A DNA stretch of 64,000 nucleotides from Candida dubliniensis CD36 (Eukaryota; Ascomycota; Pichiomycetes; Serinales; Debaryomycetaceae), in the NCBI RefSeq assembly GCF_000026945.1, contig NC_012863.1, positions 518,501 to 582,500 of the forward strand, read 5' to 3'. Each line of letters starts with the position of its first letter. Position 1 is the stretch's first letter. The position numbers were made by a program, and so were the translations under genes. The notes beneath the pieces were generated by a model, which worked only from the letters and a program-made list of their open reading frames with translations, ran no database searches and had not been told where the DNA came from. This document shows, piece by piece, positions 11,527-23,398 of the stretch.

Positions 11527-12379
11527 TATCGATAACAAATTCATACCTGATGATAATTTTACTAATGAATTAGATATTAATTATATTTATTTAATGTATG
11601 GTATTCCTAAATCATTAATTGATTTATTTTATGAAATTATTCATTTAACTAATCATAAAAATATTTTCCAAAGACGTAAAGTTTTCCCACGTAATTTTCC
11701 TAAAATTTGTGCTGAATTTGAAGATAAATTAATTAATTGGTCAATTGAAAATGATCTGAATTGGAAATTGACCATCACCCATCTTAATAACAACAATGAA
11801 TCATTTTTGGAATTATTACAATTAAATATTATTTGTTTCCATCAAAGTTTAATTATTTATTATAATCAATTATTGAAAAAAAATTGTAAATTACAAGATT
11901 ATCAAGATTTAATTGATAATAATTTAAATAATTTCCAAAAATTATTATTTCATCATAATAAACTATACTCACAACAACACGAAACAAATTTTCATCTTTT
12001 ATTTAAACCATCAATGTGGATATTATTTATAATTGGATCAAGTACAATTAAACCAACTATACAATCTAAAATTAAATCTATTTGGCAATCAATTGAAAAT
12101 GATTATAAATTCAATGGGTTAGCAAATTATTGGCGTTGTAAACAAATCTTATATGAAATTTGGAATCGACGGGAAATCGATCATCATAATAATAAATCTA
12201 TGACAAACCAAGATAACAGGAGTGATACTAAAGCAAGCACTACTGTTGGTAGTGGTAGTAGTAGTGGTAGTGGTGGTGGTGGTGGTAATGGTAGTGATGG
12301 TAATGGTGATGGAGATGATGACAACTTTGGGTTTATGACTATGATTAGAGAATATGGAATTGTATTAAACTTAGGATAA
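9446..12379 (+). CDS. ARG83: Zn2Cys6 transcription factor, Arg81-like (Arg83)
   Basis: This 977-aa protein has a Gal4-type binuclear zinc cluster at its very N-terminus: C12, C15, C22, C29, C32, C39. The flanking residues (RTFEGCWTCRSRKVKCDL, then YEIRLGWCQPM) closely follow S. cerevisiae Arg81, the arginine-sensing partner of Mcm1. It therefore probably acts as a nuclear regulator related to Arg81. Candida has more than one gene of this type, and the position next to RGT1 fits ARG83. Low-complexity tracts are a Glu run (about residues 598-613), an Asn run (about 671-695, encoded by AAC/AAT repeats) and a Ser/Gly tail (about 931-955). The middle region is probably a fungal-specific regulatory domain. 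Target genes cannot be inferred. The start is set by the zinc cluster 11 residues downstream. Confidence 0.85.
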
Positions 12380-12675
12380 TAATTAGAATAAGGTTATTTA
12401 TTTGTCTAGACAGGAATAAATACGTGAATGGATGTTTATTACTGAATAAAATTACAAGGGCAAAGTCTTTTAGAAGTAGAACAGTTTGTATCTCTTATTA
12501 TTGATTACTTTTGTAGCCCCCCTGATTAGAGTGATAAAATTTACATTTAGTACAAGAATGAGAATGGCCGACAAACCACTTATAAAATGAATATTTCTCA
12601 AAGGAAAGCTAGAACTATCTTGTAAGCAACCTTTGTGTATCAGTCCTGTTATGTTTTTCCGGAATTACGTTGAGT

Positions 12676-13033
12676 GGGGGGGGGGAGATGTAGAGTTAAT
12701 CACACCACAACAACCGCCGCTCCCCCCCCTCTTAAAAGGCAATTACCAACCACCAACCTCGTAATGATCATCATTATTCATTTCGGAATAATTGAACAAT
12801 TTTTTTTTAACAGTATCAAAACGCCTCTAGATTAAAATATATGCAATCGCGCCGCATGTATAATTGAAAGTAAATCCGTCTCCTTCATCTTTTTTCCCCC
12901 CCAAAAAAATAAATAATCCTGATAATAATAGTTGCCTCCTTTTTCTTCTTTCATTGTGTGTATACTTTTTTTTTTTTGGGGGGGGCGGGACAGGATGAAA
13001 AAAAGAAAAAAAAAATTGGGGGGGGGGGGGGGG
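12676..13033 (+). repeat. cluster of G tracts including a 16-G run
   Basis: Plus-strand G runs are 10 nt (12676-12685), 8 nt plus 3 nt (12978-12985, 12987-12989) and 16 nt (13018-13033), in a genome that is otherwise strongly AT-rich. The 16-G run could fold as a G-quadruplex by itself and is expected to vary in length between strains. Confidence 0.8.
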
Positions 13034-14284
13034 CAGCACTGACTGGTTTGGTGGAGGAACGTTCTTCCCTAGTTTATCCGAAATGTGGAGTCAGATTCTT
13101 TTAAGATTAAACCACTTTTTTTTTTATTTATTGAATGGAGGCAAAACATAGAATGGTTTCTTTATAAGTATAGCATCTAACCAGAATATTCTCTATAATA
13201 TTTACTAGATTTTTTAAAGATATGAACAACATTAGAGTATATTAATAATAATAATAATAATAATAAATATCTATATCTTGATAGAGTAAGATTTTAATGA
13301 ACGTGTACTTTTGGACAAAAAAAAAACAACAACAAAATTTTACGAAATGATTCGGAACAAATCAAAATCAGGTCATGCTTAATTATTAATTAATTATTAC
13401 TTGGTTGGATCTTATATCTCCATCACCACAACCACCACCACCAAAATAATTATTACAAATGCTCAAAACCAGATTACTTAACAAATAACGATAATAAATC
13501 TTACCTATCTTTTTGATTGTTGTTTACTATTTATGGAAGATTGGTCCACAAAATTGACCATTACCAACCAATTGTCATACGGATAAGTAGGTAAAAAAAA
13601 AACTAAACTTATCGTTGTTATTTACAAACGTATAATCTATTAATTTGTAACCAGTAATGATAATAGCAAGTATTTTCAACTTCCGATCTCTTTGTTGTCA
13701 GTAGTAGTAGTAGTAGTAGTAATATAGGCTTATACTAGTTCTTTGTTTATTTCTACAAGGTGGAGGTCATTCGGAAAATATAATCTATTAACACACATTA
13801 CTTTACTTTACTCCTTCACTACCATTATTGCTGGTTCTGTTTTTTTTTTTTTTTTCTATTCTCCGGGGTTGACTAATTATCCAAATTCAATCCCTTCTTG
13901 TCTTTGCTTTGAATGGTCAGTTTTCATTTATCTTTATCTTTGTATAGAAAAAAAAACCTTGTTAATGTTAGGTAATGCAAGTAAAAGTAATATCATGCAA
14001 GTATCTGCGTGACATAAAGGGAATTAGGCGGGTGGGTGGGAAACCAAATTCAGTTATTTGTGTTACATGAGTTAATTAATGCGAAGATAATTATGATTTT
14101 GACCCACAATATCACCACCACTGCTGCCACCAATAACCATACATTTAATATAAACTTGAAATTTGAAATTATGACTAAGAACAATAGAAAGATAAAGGAA
14201 TAAAGAAAAAAATACAAAACAAAACAAAACAAAGGAACAAAGAAAGTAGGCAAATTTAGATACAATAGAATCAGGTGAAAGCAA

Positions 14285-14312
14285 GTAGTAGTAGTAGTAC
14301 TACTACTACTAC
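14285..14312. repeat. perfect 28-bp palindrome of GTA/TAC units
   Basis: A 14-nt GTA-repeat half-arm is followed directly by its exact reverse complement, with no spacer and the centre at GTAC. It could extrude as a cruciform or form a hairpin in a transcript. Confidence 0.85.
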
Positions 14313-15635
14313 AACAGACGGGAAATATAACTATGATTAGTTATTGTAACGAGGAAAAACATTAGAAAGACAATAGACGGAGTTATTGTGATTTTTTTAG
14401 TCTACATTAACAATGTTCTTTAGTTTTGGCTTAGAATAAACATTATTATTAAGGATCATTTATCTCTTATTAGTATTGGGATAATGTTTACCAATGGTTT
14501 AGAAACCATCATAGAATATAATAATTGTAATAGAATTGGTAATAGAATTGGTAATAGAATTGGTAATAAGTTTTAGTATTAAATTCTCCCACCACCAAAA
14601 TATCCCATAAATTACGAGAAATGCAAAGGTCAACTCAAACTTTTTTGGACTCCATTACTTTTAAGTAGTAGCAAGGAAAAACTCCTCCTCCTCCTATTTG
14701 AAACGCACAATTTCATAAATCTTCCTACATTTACTTACTTATTTAACTACTTGAATACTTGCAGATTTTCTTGGTTTATAATTTTTTTTTGTTTTTTTGT
14801 TTTCATATCATCCATCAACCATCATCCAATAAAATGTTAAACGAAGAAAACCAGAAAAAATACTTTGTATTCTTTTTCTTTATTGCGTTTTGAGGTTGTA
14901 TAGTTAGGATTATTTATTGTTATTGCTAAGTAACTTTTTGCTTAATGTGGTTTATTGTGAAGGAAACCATTGATGGGGTGAAGCTTGGAGTTTTTTTTTT
15001 TCCCTTCCTTCCACCCCGCCGCCTGTTCTTCGCCCCGCCTTCCTCGCTCCCCCATACTTTTTGGTTTTTTTTTTTTTTTTTTTTTTTTGGTTGGTTATTT
15101 TATGGGGATGGGATGGGGTGCACGACGGGTGAATTGAGTAGTCATAGTAGTAGTAGTAGTGGATAGGGGGCGTGTAATTACGGAGAAATTTTTTTAGGTT
15201 TTCTTCTTTTTTGTGTGACAGTGGATTGAATGAGTTGGAATTTTTCCCTTCTTGCTTCCCTTCTTGCTTCCAACTTTCAACTAAAAAAAATTAACCAATT
15301 GTTTATTTCATTTCTTTTACTTTTTTACTTTTACTTTTACTTTTACTTTTTCTCCTTCTTCTTCTTCTTTTCATTTGATTAATTAATTGTGAATTTATAT
15401 TACTTATCCACTTATATTTATATTTATATTTATATATAATATCTATCTATTCATCCTCCAATCAAGTTTTTAAGCTCATATAAATTTGTCCTTTTTTTTT
15501 TTGCCCATATATTTTTACTTTCAACCCCACACACTACACTACACACAATTTCCATAATTGACAATTCTTAATCTTCACCCTGATTGTTCTTTTTTTTTTT
15601 TCCCTTTTTTCCTCCTTCTCCTTCTCCTAATTCTT

Positions 15636-17973
15636 ATGACAACAACAACAATAACCAATCAAATACCTTCAATTAATACCATGCTAAGTAATGTTAATAA
15701 TAACAATAATAATAATAATACCACCACCACCACTACTACTACTCCATCGGCTAACAGTTCACAATCAACTTTAATTAATCAAGAACAACAACAACAACAA
15801 CAACAACACCATCGGCAGCAACAGCACCAGCACCAGCATCATCATCATCAATCCATGAATGGTGGATCTCCAACCAATAACAATCATTCTTCATCTACTG
15901 ATCCTCCTCGGAAAAGATCAAAAGTATCTCGTGCTTGTGATCCTTGTCGGAAAAAGAAAATTAAATGTAATGCTGAATATTCAGAATTGGAAAAGAAAGT
16001 CACGAAAATATGTACTAGTTGTGCCAAAAATAAAGAAGTTTGTACATTTGATAGAACTCCTTTAAAACGAGGTCCTTCAAAAGGTTATATTCGAGATTTA
16101 GAAGAAAAAGCTGGTGATAGAATATCATTGTCTACTTCATCATCATCATCTAAATCAAATCATATAATATCTACTAAAACAAATATACCATTCCCACCTT
16201 CTCATCAACATCCACAACATCCACAACAATCACCGTCAATTGCAATTATACCACCAAATCCTTCCATAAATCAATATCCCCCTGGAAATACTCAACAATT
16301 ACCTTTCCCACAAAATTCAACCAGTCATCGAGTAACAGGATCAATATCAAATCCCTCTAATAGTAATAATAGCGGCAATTCACCTACAATTAAATTACCA
16401 CCAATTGTAAATTATCCTTCGAAAAATTTACCTTCTCCACTGTTATCTAAATTTAATTCATCAATATCAGCATCGCAAACATCTAATCCTTCTAGTCCTA
16501 AATCTCAATTATCCAATATACCAGGATTATTAAATAATGATAGTAACAACATCAACAACAACAACACCCCTAATAATGTTGGTGGTTCAGAAAAAACTAA
16601 TAGTCCACCAATTCAAGGACCATTTTGGAAAGTACCTTATGAAATGCCACAATCATCATTATCAAGACGTTCATCCATTGGTAGTATAACTAGCACTAAT
16701 GGTGGTGGTGGTGGCTTGGTTGGTCAACCAATTGTTTTGAGACGACCATCAGTTGAATCTATTTCATCAGTTTCAACTAATGGATCAAGATTACCTTCAA
16801 TTAGACCATCAATATCAAATGATTATACTAGTGATGCCGAATCAGAAGATTTTTATTCAGTTCAATCATTTCGACCTAGAAGTTTATCAAGAAATTCTCA
16901 ATCTTTATCACCAAGAAATTCAATTAGTTCAATGTCAAGTTTGAATGGAAGAATTAATAAATCTTTAGGATTTAATTCGTCACCAATGATAGGATCACCA
17001 TCACAACAACAAGTACTACCACCTCAAGTACAACAACAACAGCAACCAATAATGACTAATTTTATTCCACCACAAGCACCAGTTTTTGCTTCATTTGGTG
17101 GAACAATGCCAAATCATAATCATAATCATAATCATATTCCATTAAATCCATTAGATGTAAATTTGAAATTATATTATGAAAAATTTCATATGATTTTCCC
17201 AATTTTACCAAATGATTCAAGAATAATTTATAATATTTTAAATAATAAATCTCAACCACCATGGGATTGGTTAATTGAAGTTTTCAATCATAGTCTTAAT
17301 AATTTAATTAATTTTCAACAAGTTGGTTTACAATCATCTATTGGAATATTTATAAGATTAATTCAATCATATCCATTTCCTAGTGAAACTACTACTACTA
17401 CTACTATTGTTAATGATAATTCATTGATTTTATTTTTCAGTAGTTTAATTATATTAAGTTATACAAATTTAATTAATGGTGATCAATATAATCCAGGAAT
17501 TAGTTTTATATCATCAATATTTAATGATTATAAAATTTGTGAAAGATTTATCGATTATGTTAATAAAGAGAAAAATAATACTAGTGATGGCGATGGCGAT
17601 GATAATGTTGATGATGATGATGATGTTGTGATTAAATATTTTATTAAATTATATTATTGTTTGAATTTAATTGATAATTTGAATAGTTTAACATTGGGAA
17701 CTAATAAAAATTTAAATGTGAATTATCAAATAATTAAATTTTTAAATAATCATAAAGATAAATTTCTTCAAAATAAATCCACTAATATTAATAATAATGA
17801 TGATGGTTATGGGATGATGATGATTAATAATTCAATTTTAAATCATTGTGAAATATTTGATCAATTAGTTGAAATGAGAAATAAATTTATATTCATTAAC
17901 GATCCTAATACTAATACTAATATTGATATTGACGAAATTATTAATATTGATTCAATATCATCTACATCTATAT

Positions 17974-18043
<70 letters not shown>

Positions 18044-18761
18044 TCAATTTTTAAAATATTTCCATCAATTAATTATTGATAAATATAAAATATTTAAAAT
18101 CATTTTTCAATTTATATCTAAATCAATTAATTCTACTATTAATGGATCTATAATTAATAATTCAATTGAAATTAAACAATTTAATCAAGAATTATTTAAT
18201 TTAATTAAATCATCTAATGATAATATATTAAATTTTGCCAATTTTATAAGTAGCAACAACAACAGCAACACTACCACCTCATCATCATCATCATCCTCAA
18301 AAATTACAAATGCAAATTTTTCATGGTTAATAATTAATAATAATCCAATATTAAATTTATCTATTTGTCAATTATTTAAATCAATTAAATTACATAAATT
18401 AATTATTGATCAATTAGTATTATTATTATCATTCTTTGGATCATTTAATATTGAATTAGAAAAATTAAATAATCAATTATCTATATCATTTAATTTATTA
18501 AATTTAAATTTACAAAATTTAAAATTAGGTAATATGATTAATCATAATTTAAAAATTAAATTTAATCAATTATATAAATTTCAATTCAACAACAACAACA
18601 ACAGTAACAGTAACAACAAAACATCTAATAATGAAGAAAATGAAGAAAATGAAGATATTGATATGGATATTGATAAAGATAAGTTAAATCAATGGTATGA
18701 TGAATTAAATCATGTTATTGTACCATTTATAATTCAAGATTTTAAAGACGGTTGGATATAA
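15636..18761 (+). CDS. RGT1: Zn2Cys6 glucose-response repressor Rgt1
   Basis: With the start at 15636 the protein is 1,041 aa. An in-frame ATG at 15558 would add 26 residues of Phe/Leu homopolymer encoded by the pyrimidine-rich leader, so it was not chosen. After Asn, Thr, Gln and His runs comes a zinc cluster with C101, C104, C111, C126, C129, C136. Its long loop between the third and fourth cysteine and the following TPLKRGPSKGY are hallmarks of Rgt1. In yeasts Rgt1 binds hexose-transporter promoters and represses them with the Ssn6-Tup1 corepressor and Std1/Mth1 until glucose signalling through sensors such as Hgt4 relieves it. The middle is Ser/Pro-rich, with potential kinase sites. An uninterrupted AAT tract at 17976-18041 encodes 22 Asn. 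His, Asn and Gln tracts are likely length-polymorphic. Confidence 0.92.
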
Positions 18762-19158
18762 GCATACAAACAAGACTCAAGAGTCAAGAGTCAAGAAGGA
18801 GTTTTGTTTTTTTTTTTTTGCATTTTAAAAAAATTTATATCCCTATATATGCATGAATATGTATATTTTGTAATAATATTACGTGCTTTTTTATGGATTT
18901 CATTTTGTTGTAATCATTTGAAAATTGAATAACCTTACAAAAATATCTGTGTAATGATAAAAATGATATATAGATTTATATAGATTTATATATAAAATAC
19001 TTTACTCTTACTTATTCTTTTTAGCTAATGGTTAAATCTCTACTTACAATAATACAACTACCACCATCGCCATTGGTTTCAAACATTGTCAATCTCTTCA
19101 TGTGATTTCTTCCTTCCTTCCCCCCTACCTTCATCTTGTGGTTTTTTTTTTTTTTTTT
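18762..19158. other. convergent 3' region, RGT1 / EMP70
   Basis: This 397-bp AT-rich spacer lies between two converging stops and holds poly-T tracts and TATATA-type 3'-processing-like sequence. No gene is seen. Confidence 0.5.
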
Positions 19159-21069
19159 CTAATCAATCTTGATTTGACCATAGATTAATCTAACAAATAT
19201 TAAACTACTAATAAATCCAATTGATCCACAACAAAGGAAAACTAATAATGAAATCACTGCTGAATAACCAGTATATAAAACTAATGAACTAAATCCACCA
19301 AATTTTTCTCCTCCAGTTAAAAAAAATGAATGAATAAATACATAAATTGCACAACCACCTCCAACAAATATTGATTTCCATTGCCATTTATAATTTTCTG
19401 AACATAAAGTATAATAAATCATTAAAATAGTAATTAAACTACTAGTTAAAATCATTAAAATAAAACAGAAAAATAAAAATCCAAACATATAAAAAATCTT
19501 ATTGAACCAAATTGATGAATAAATAAAATACATTTCCACGGCAATTGATCCAAATGGGAAAATTCCTGAAATAAACATAACTGGGATAGTTCTTAAATAC
19601 CATGGTTGAGTAGGAATTTGTCTTGGAATTTGATTAGTTCTCACGGGGACACTTAATAATGGTTTTTTACTAGCTAAAATTGATCCAATAACACCTAATG
19701 GAATCGAGACCATAAACCAAATTAATACAATGGCAAACATTGTCCCCAAAGGAATTGCTCCTGATGATTGTACAGAAATTAAAAAGAAATTCAATACCAC
19801 AAAAACCAGAAATAAAATTCCAGGAACTAAAATTGGTGTTAAAAACATATTCAATTTCCAATTATCACCACCAAGGAATCGATACAAATATCCTGAAATA
19901 TAGGACCCAATAATACTACTACCAATATAAATAATAAATGTAAAAGTAGATAAAGCTCCTCTATTAGAAGGTGATAATAATCCAAACAAGGCAAAAACAA
20001 TTGTAGCAAATGTCATGAAAAAAATTTGTACTCCACTTCCTACAAAAATTGATAATAATAATCTTTGCTTTGGTGGTCTAAAAATATCTCCATGAACTAA
20101 TTTCCAACCACTTTCATCAGAAATATCATCATCTAAATTGACTTCATTATATTTAACAATATCATTCTTCAATGTTTTAACCAAAATATGAGCAATAATT
20201 ATCCCCAAGATTAAAACAATCAAAGAAAAATTGATTAATGAAAACCATTGAATCTTAGGATTATAAACATGTAAATATTTATCCCATCTAGTAGCCCAAG
20301 CAACAGGACTTTCTTCGAAATTAACTGAATAAGTAAATAATACATCAGTTTCCTTATTTTTACTCAATTGAACTGGTTTTAAATCTAATGAGCATAATTG
20401 ATCTCCATTGACATCTTCTTTTAATTCTGATCTATCTAATGATGCTGGTGATACTGTAACTCCAACAACTCGATATTCATCTTCCTTTCTTTTATGATAT
20501 TCAATAGTAATTTGAAAATGATTATAAAATTCAACTTTATTTTCATCATCAACTTTACCAATACGGAACCCTGATCCATAAAGTTCACTATTAGTAGTGG
20601 CATCAAAAAGTGGCATTGATGCAGGTAATCCATCAACAATCCAATTATGAGTATAACCAGCTCTAATATTTCTATTAACAAACGCAGAATCGGCTTTACT
20701 ATATTTGGACTTACACATTGATTGACAAGATTTTGTTTCCAACATTTTGATTTCAAATGGTGAACTGAAAATTCTATCACCAAAAATAATCGAACCTAAT
20801 GATTCCAGTTGTGGTTTAGCACCTCCTTTTGGAGTACAGAAATGAAATTTAGGGTAATAATAATCATATGAATAAACATAAGTGGCAGTTTTACCTTGTT
20901 TAGATGAATGATGGAATGATGGTGTTAAATGATTCACATATAAGGGAATTGTATCCCCCTTTTTATAATTGGTTGGTGCAACACCAGGTAAATAAAACGC
21001 ATTCGATATACTGACTAAGCATATCAATGCTGTGATCAATGATTGTAGCATTTTTTTTCTCAAAACCAA
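19159..21069 (-). CDS. EMP70: Emp70/TM9SF nonaspanin, Golgi-endosome membrane protein
   Basis: This 636-aa protein has a signal peptide (about residues 1-24, with possible start codons at residue 1 or residue 7, at 21051). The diagnostic luminal N-terminus FYLPGVAPTNYKKGDTIPL follows. The luminal domain runs to about residue 275 and contains SLGSIIFGDRI and WATRWDKYLHVY, and nine membrane spans follow. It ends in KID, matching the KXD/E Golgi-retention (COPI) signal of this family. The whole length aligns by eye with S. cerevisiae Emp70 (667 aa). Family members act in endosome/Golgi sorting, copper homeostasis and cell adhesion. A closely related Tmn2 assignment cannot be excluded. Confidence 0.92.
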   Translation of the reverse strand: MVLRKKMLQSLITALICLVSISNAFYLPGVAPTNYKKGDTIPLYVNHLTPSFHHSSKQGKTATYVYSYDYYYPKFHFCTPKGGAKPQLESLGSIIFGDRIFSSPFEIKMLETKSCQSMCKSKYSKADSAFVNRNIRAGYTHNWIVDGLPASMPLFDATTNSELYGSGFRIGKVDDENKVEFYNHFQITIEYHKRKEDEYRVVGVTVSPASLDRSELKEDVNGDQLCSLDLKPVQLSKNKETDVLFTYSVNFEESPVAWATRWDKYLHVYNPKIQWFSLINFSLIVLILGIIIAHILVKTLKNDIVKYNEVNLDDDISDESGWKLVHGDIFRPPKQRLLLSIFVGSGVQIFFMTFATIVFALFGLLSPSNRGALSTFTFIIYIGSSIIGSYISGYLYRFLGGDNWKLNMFLTPILVPGILFLVFVVLNFFLISVQSSGAIPLGTMFAIVLIWFMVSIPLGVIGSILASKKPLLSVPVRTNQIPRQIPTQPWYLRTIPVMFISGIFPFGSIAVEMYFIYSSIWFNKIFYMFGFLFFCFILMILTSSLITILMIYYTLCSENYKWQWKSIFVGGGCAIYVFIHSFFLTGGEKFGGFSSLVLYTGYSAVISLLVFLCCGSIGFISSLIFVRLIYGQIKID

Positions 21070-21702
21070 AAATTTCTTAAAATGACGATCTAATAAATGA
21101 TATATGAATATGATTAATCAAATGATAGAAATCTACAAAGAATCAAAAAAAAAATAAAAAAAAGAATAACAACAAGTAAAATACAAACCAACAAAAAATC
21201 TCAAAAGCTTTTTTTTTTCTTTACTCCTTGGGAAGGAAGGAAATCTGCCACCACACACACACACACACACTACGCACCACGCAAATAGAGAAGAAAAATT
21301 TTTTTTTTAGATAAACAATGTCCAACCCAAACAAAAACAAACTGAATTCAATTCAATTCAATTCAAACCATAACCATCAAGTTGAATTATTCATACAGAA
21401 AACAATCTTCATAAAGAAATGAAAAAAAAAAAAAAAAAAAATCTAACTCTTTTTGTACTTCATATCTTTCAATAACAACTATTAGCCGTGGCTATCACAA
21501 AAACATCACTTCAAACAAACTCAGAAGTTGCTGTTTGTTTTTTTTTCTTCCTCCAACTATTTTCTGTCATAAATCAAAATCAATAAAACTTGATGGTGTT
21601 GGATATGTAAACGTGTGGTGGTGGTGGTGATTATGTTGTTGTTGTTGTTGTTGATGCAATTTGTGTGTGTATGTTTTCTTTTTTTTTTTTAGTATGGGTG
21701 CT
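21070..21702. promoter_or_regulatory. EMP70 upstream region / UME7 downstream region
   Basis: This 633-bp spacer holds a CA repeat (about 21254-21270), an AATTC repeat (about 21343-21365), A/T homopolymers (21422-21441) and a GTT repeat (about 21634-21652). No gene is seen. Confidence 0.5.
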
Positions 21703-23091
21703 TTACTGAGTATTACTACTTCTCAATCCAGTTTTCCCCTTACTACTCAAAAAATTAGCCCGCTTGTTTTGATTAGTGATAGCTCTAATCTCTTTTAACT
21801 TTTGAATTTGTAAATTAGGGTCCGACATATAAGAAGGACGTTTGTCTGAATAATCACAATCTAACTGAAGTCGAATACATTGACTACAAGAAGGTTTCTC
21901 TTCTGGACATGCTTTATGTCGGATTCTACATGTCCAACAACCAGTTTTAGACCTGGCCCCTAACTTACGCTTCTTTTCATGCTGTGTTACCATAGTACCA
22001 ACTGGGCGAAGTTTTCTTTTATTATTTCTGGTTACTCGCTTTTCAGGTATATATTCATTATCAGATGAAACTTCTGAACTTGAATCTGCCATTGAAAATG
22101 GTGATGGTTTCTTGTTGTCATAATTATTATTACTAGTCTCGTCTTTGCATACAAGTGAATCAGCTTGTAGTTTCAATTTTACTATAAAGTTTCCGTCTTG
22201 TGAACTTGAACAATTCTTTGTTTTTTGAGGTTCCAGTATTCGGCTGTGTTTGTAACTATCAGAATCAGTATTGGCCAGACTAGCAGATGACGTTATAAAA
22301 CTATTTCGACAAGTTGATATACTAAATGGTTTAGTGGATACGTTGATATTCTTATCCGGTGAGTTCAAGCTTTTTATGTCATGTTTTATTACCAGCAGCT
22401 GCAACTGATGCTTCTGTTTCGACCTCAGTTTTCGATTCAGAATTTGCAGTATTATCAGGTTATCTTCTGAACCTTCACATTCTTTAGCGTTATTATGACA
22501 TGGTGTAGCAAATAGATTGTAAGCTATAAGTGAACGGGAACAAATTGATATTCCAGTTATTTTTGAACTACTCGTGGTGCTCTCATTAGGACTAATTCCA
22601 TATAAATTTCGGTAAACCTCTTCAGCTTTTAAGATATCATCCTGATTTTCATAATCAAAAGTTAAAAAATCTTTTTCTATTTCAATACCTGTTTCACTGT
22701 TGTCTACTTTGGTTATTGATGGAGGAGAACTTTGGATCACTTGTAGATTATCTGATCGATATAATTGTCCGTTTTTTTTAATTTTGGATGGAGTCAGTGG
22801 TAATGATCCTGATAATCGAGGTAAACAATTTTCATTTATTATTCTAATTATATCTTCTCTTGGTAATGGTGTACCATCAAAAGTGTTATTACTACTTTCA
22901 AGAAATGGATTCGATATTTTATTGCGTTGATTACTAACCGGGCTTGTTAGTTTGACAGGCGGTAAATTCGATGATGAAGATTCAACTCCATAAATACTCT
23001 CAGTGACTAATGAGTTGTTTCTTATGGGACTTGAATGAGCAGTATGATATTGTTTAATTGGCCCACTAGATCCATATATTGAGAATATCAT
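21703..23091 (-). CDS. UME7: Zn2Cys6 transcription factor Ume7 (Ume6-like)
   Basis: This 462-aa protein has its zinc cluster near the C-terminus, as in Ume6, rather than at the N-terminus: C385, C388, C395, C402, C405, C412. The sequence GCWTCRIRHKACPEEKPSC and the downstream SDPNLQIQKLKEIRAITNQN helix parallel Ume6 (GCWICRLRKKKC..., then a K/E-rich linker and dimer helix). Ume6 in C. albicans controls hyphal extension; this is the smaller paralogue, whose role is less well known. The N-terminal 380 residues are Ser/Asn-rich and probably disordered. It lies about 265 bp from the left inverted-repeat arm. Confidence 0.85.
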   Translation of the reverse strand: MIFSIYGSSGPIKQYHTAHSSPIRNNSLVTESIYGVESSSSNLPPVKLTSPVSNQRNKISNPFLESSNNTFDGTPLPREDIIRIINENCLPRLSGSLPLTPSKIKKNGQLYRSDNLQVIQSSPPSITKVDNSETGIEIEKDFLTFDYENQDDILKAEEVYRNLYGISPNESTTSSSKITGISICSRSLIAYNLFATPCHNNAKECEGSEDNLIILQILNRKLRSKQKHQLQLLVIKHDIKSLNSPDKNINVSTKPFSISTCRNSFITSSASLANTDSDSYKHSRILEPQKTKNCSSSQDGNFIVKLKLQADSLVCKDETSNNNYDNKKPSPFSMADSSSEVSSDNEYIPEKRVTRNNKRKLRPVGTMVTQHEKKRKLGARSKTGCWTCRIRHKACPEEKPSCSQCIRLQLDCDYSDKRPSYMSDPNLQIQKLKEIRAITNQNKRANFLSSKGKTGLRSSNTQ

Positions 23092-23398
23092 TTCATTAGT
23101 TCAGTTGTGTTTCCAGGTTAACTCGTTGCAATCTTTCTTATCCCTGCAAATTGATTTTTGGTCCTTTTTTGCAACAGTTTTACCCTCAAAAAAATTTTTT
23201 TCCATTTAAAAAACAGATGTTTAAACTGAGTTTGTTCAATACAGTGTTTTCATTTAAGGCATAGAAGTATAAATCTAATTAAAACAACTCAAATTAGTTT
23301 AAAGTCTATCAAGTGTTGACTCTTATTAGTTATATTAACTAGGTTGGAGCACAACTCATTTGATAATACTTCTCTCTCTTTACACAGCACCTACTTAA

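Larger units (their letters stand above)
12380..15635. promoter_or_regulatory. 3.3-kb region upstream of RGT1
   Basis: This gene-free spacer lies between the ARG83 stop and the RGT1 start. It holds long G tracts on the plus strand (12676-12685, 12978-12985 and sixteen G at 13018-13033) and C tracts (12722-12729, 12896-12902). There is an AGT repeat (about 13699-13721), a perfect 28-bp GTA/TAC palindrome (14285-14312), and pyrimidine-rich leader DNA (about 15300-15635) with a TATATT repeat. The length and richness suggest a large regulatory region and a long 5' leader for RGT1. Short open frames here (for example 13743-14012) are homopolymer-driven and not supported. Confidence 0.55.

Noticed and set aside
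13743..14012. 89-codon frame upstream of RGT1
   Set aside because: Contains a Phe run from a T tract and has no domain. It lies in a spacer with many such frames.
15558..15635. Upstream in-frame ATG for RGT1
   Set aside because: It would add a Phe/Leu homopolymer stretch encoded by the pyrimidine-rich leader. The ATG at 15636 gives a normal hydrophilic N-terminus.
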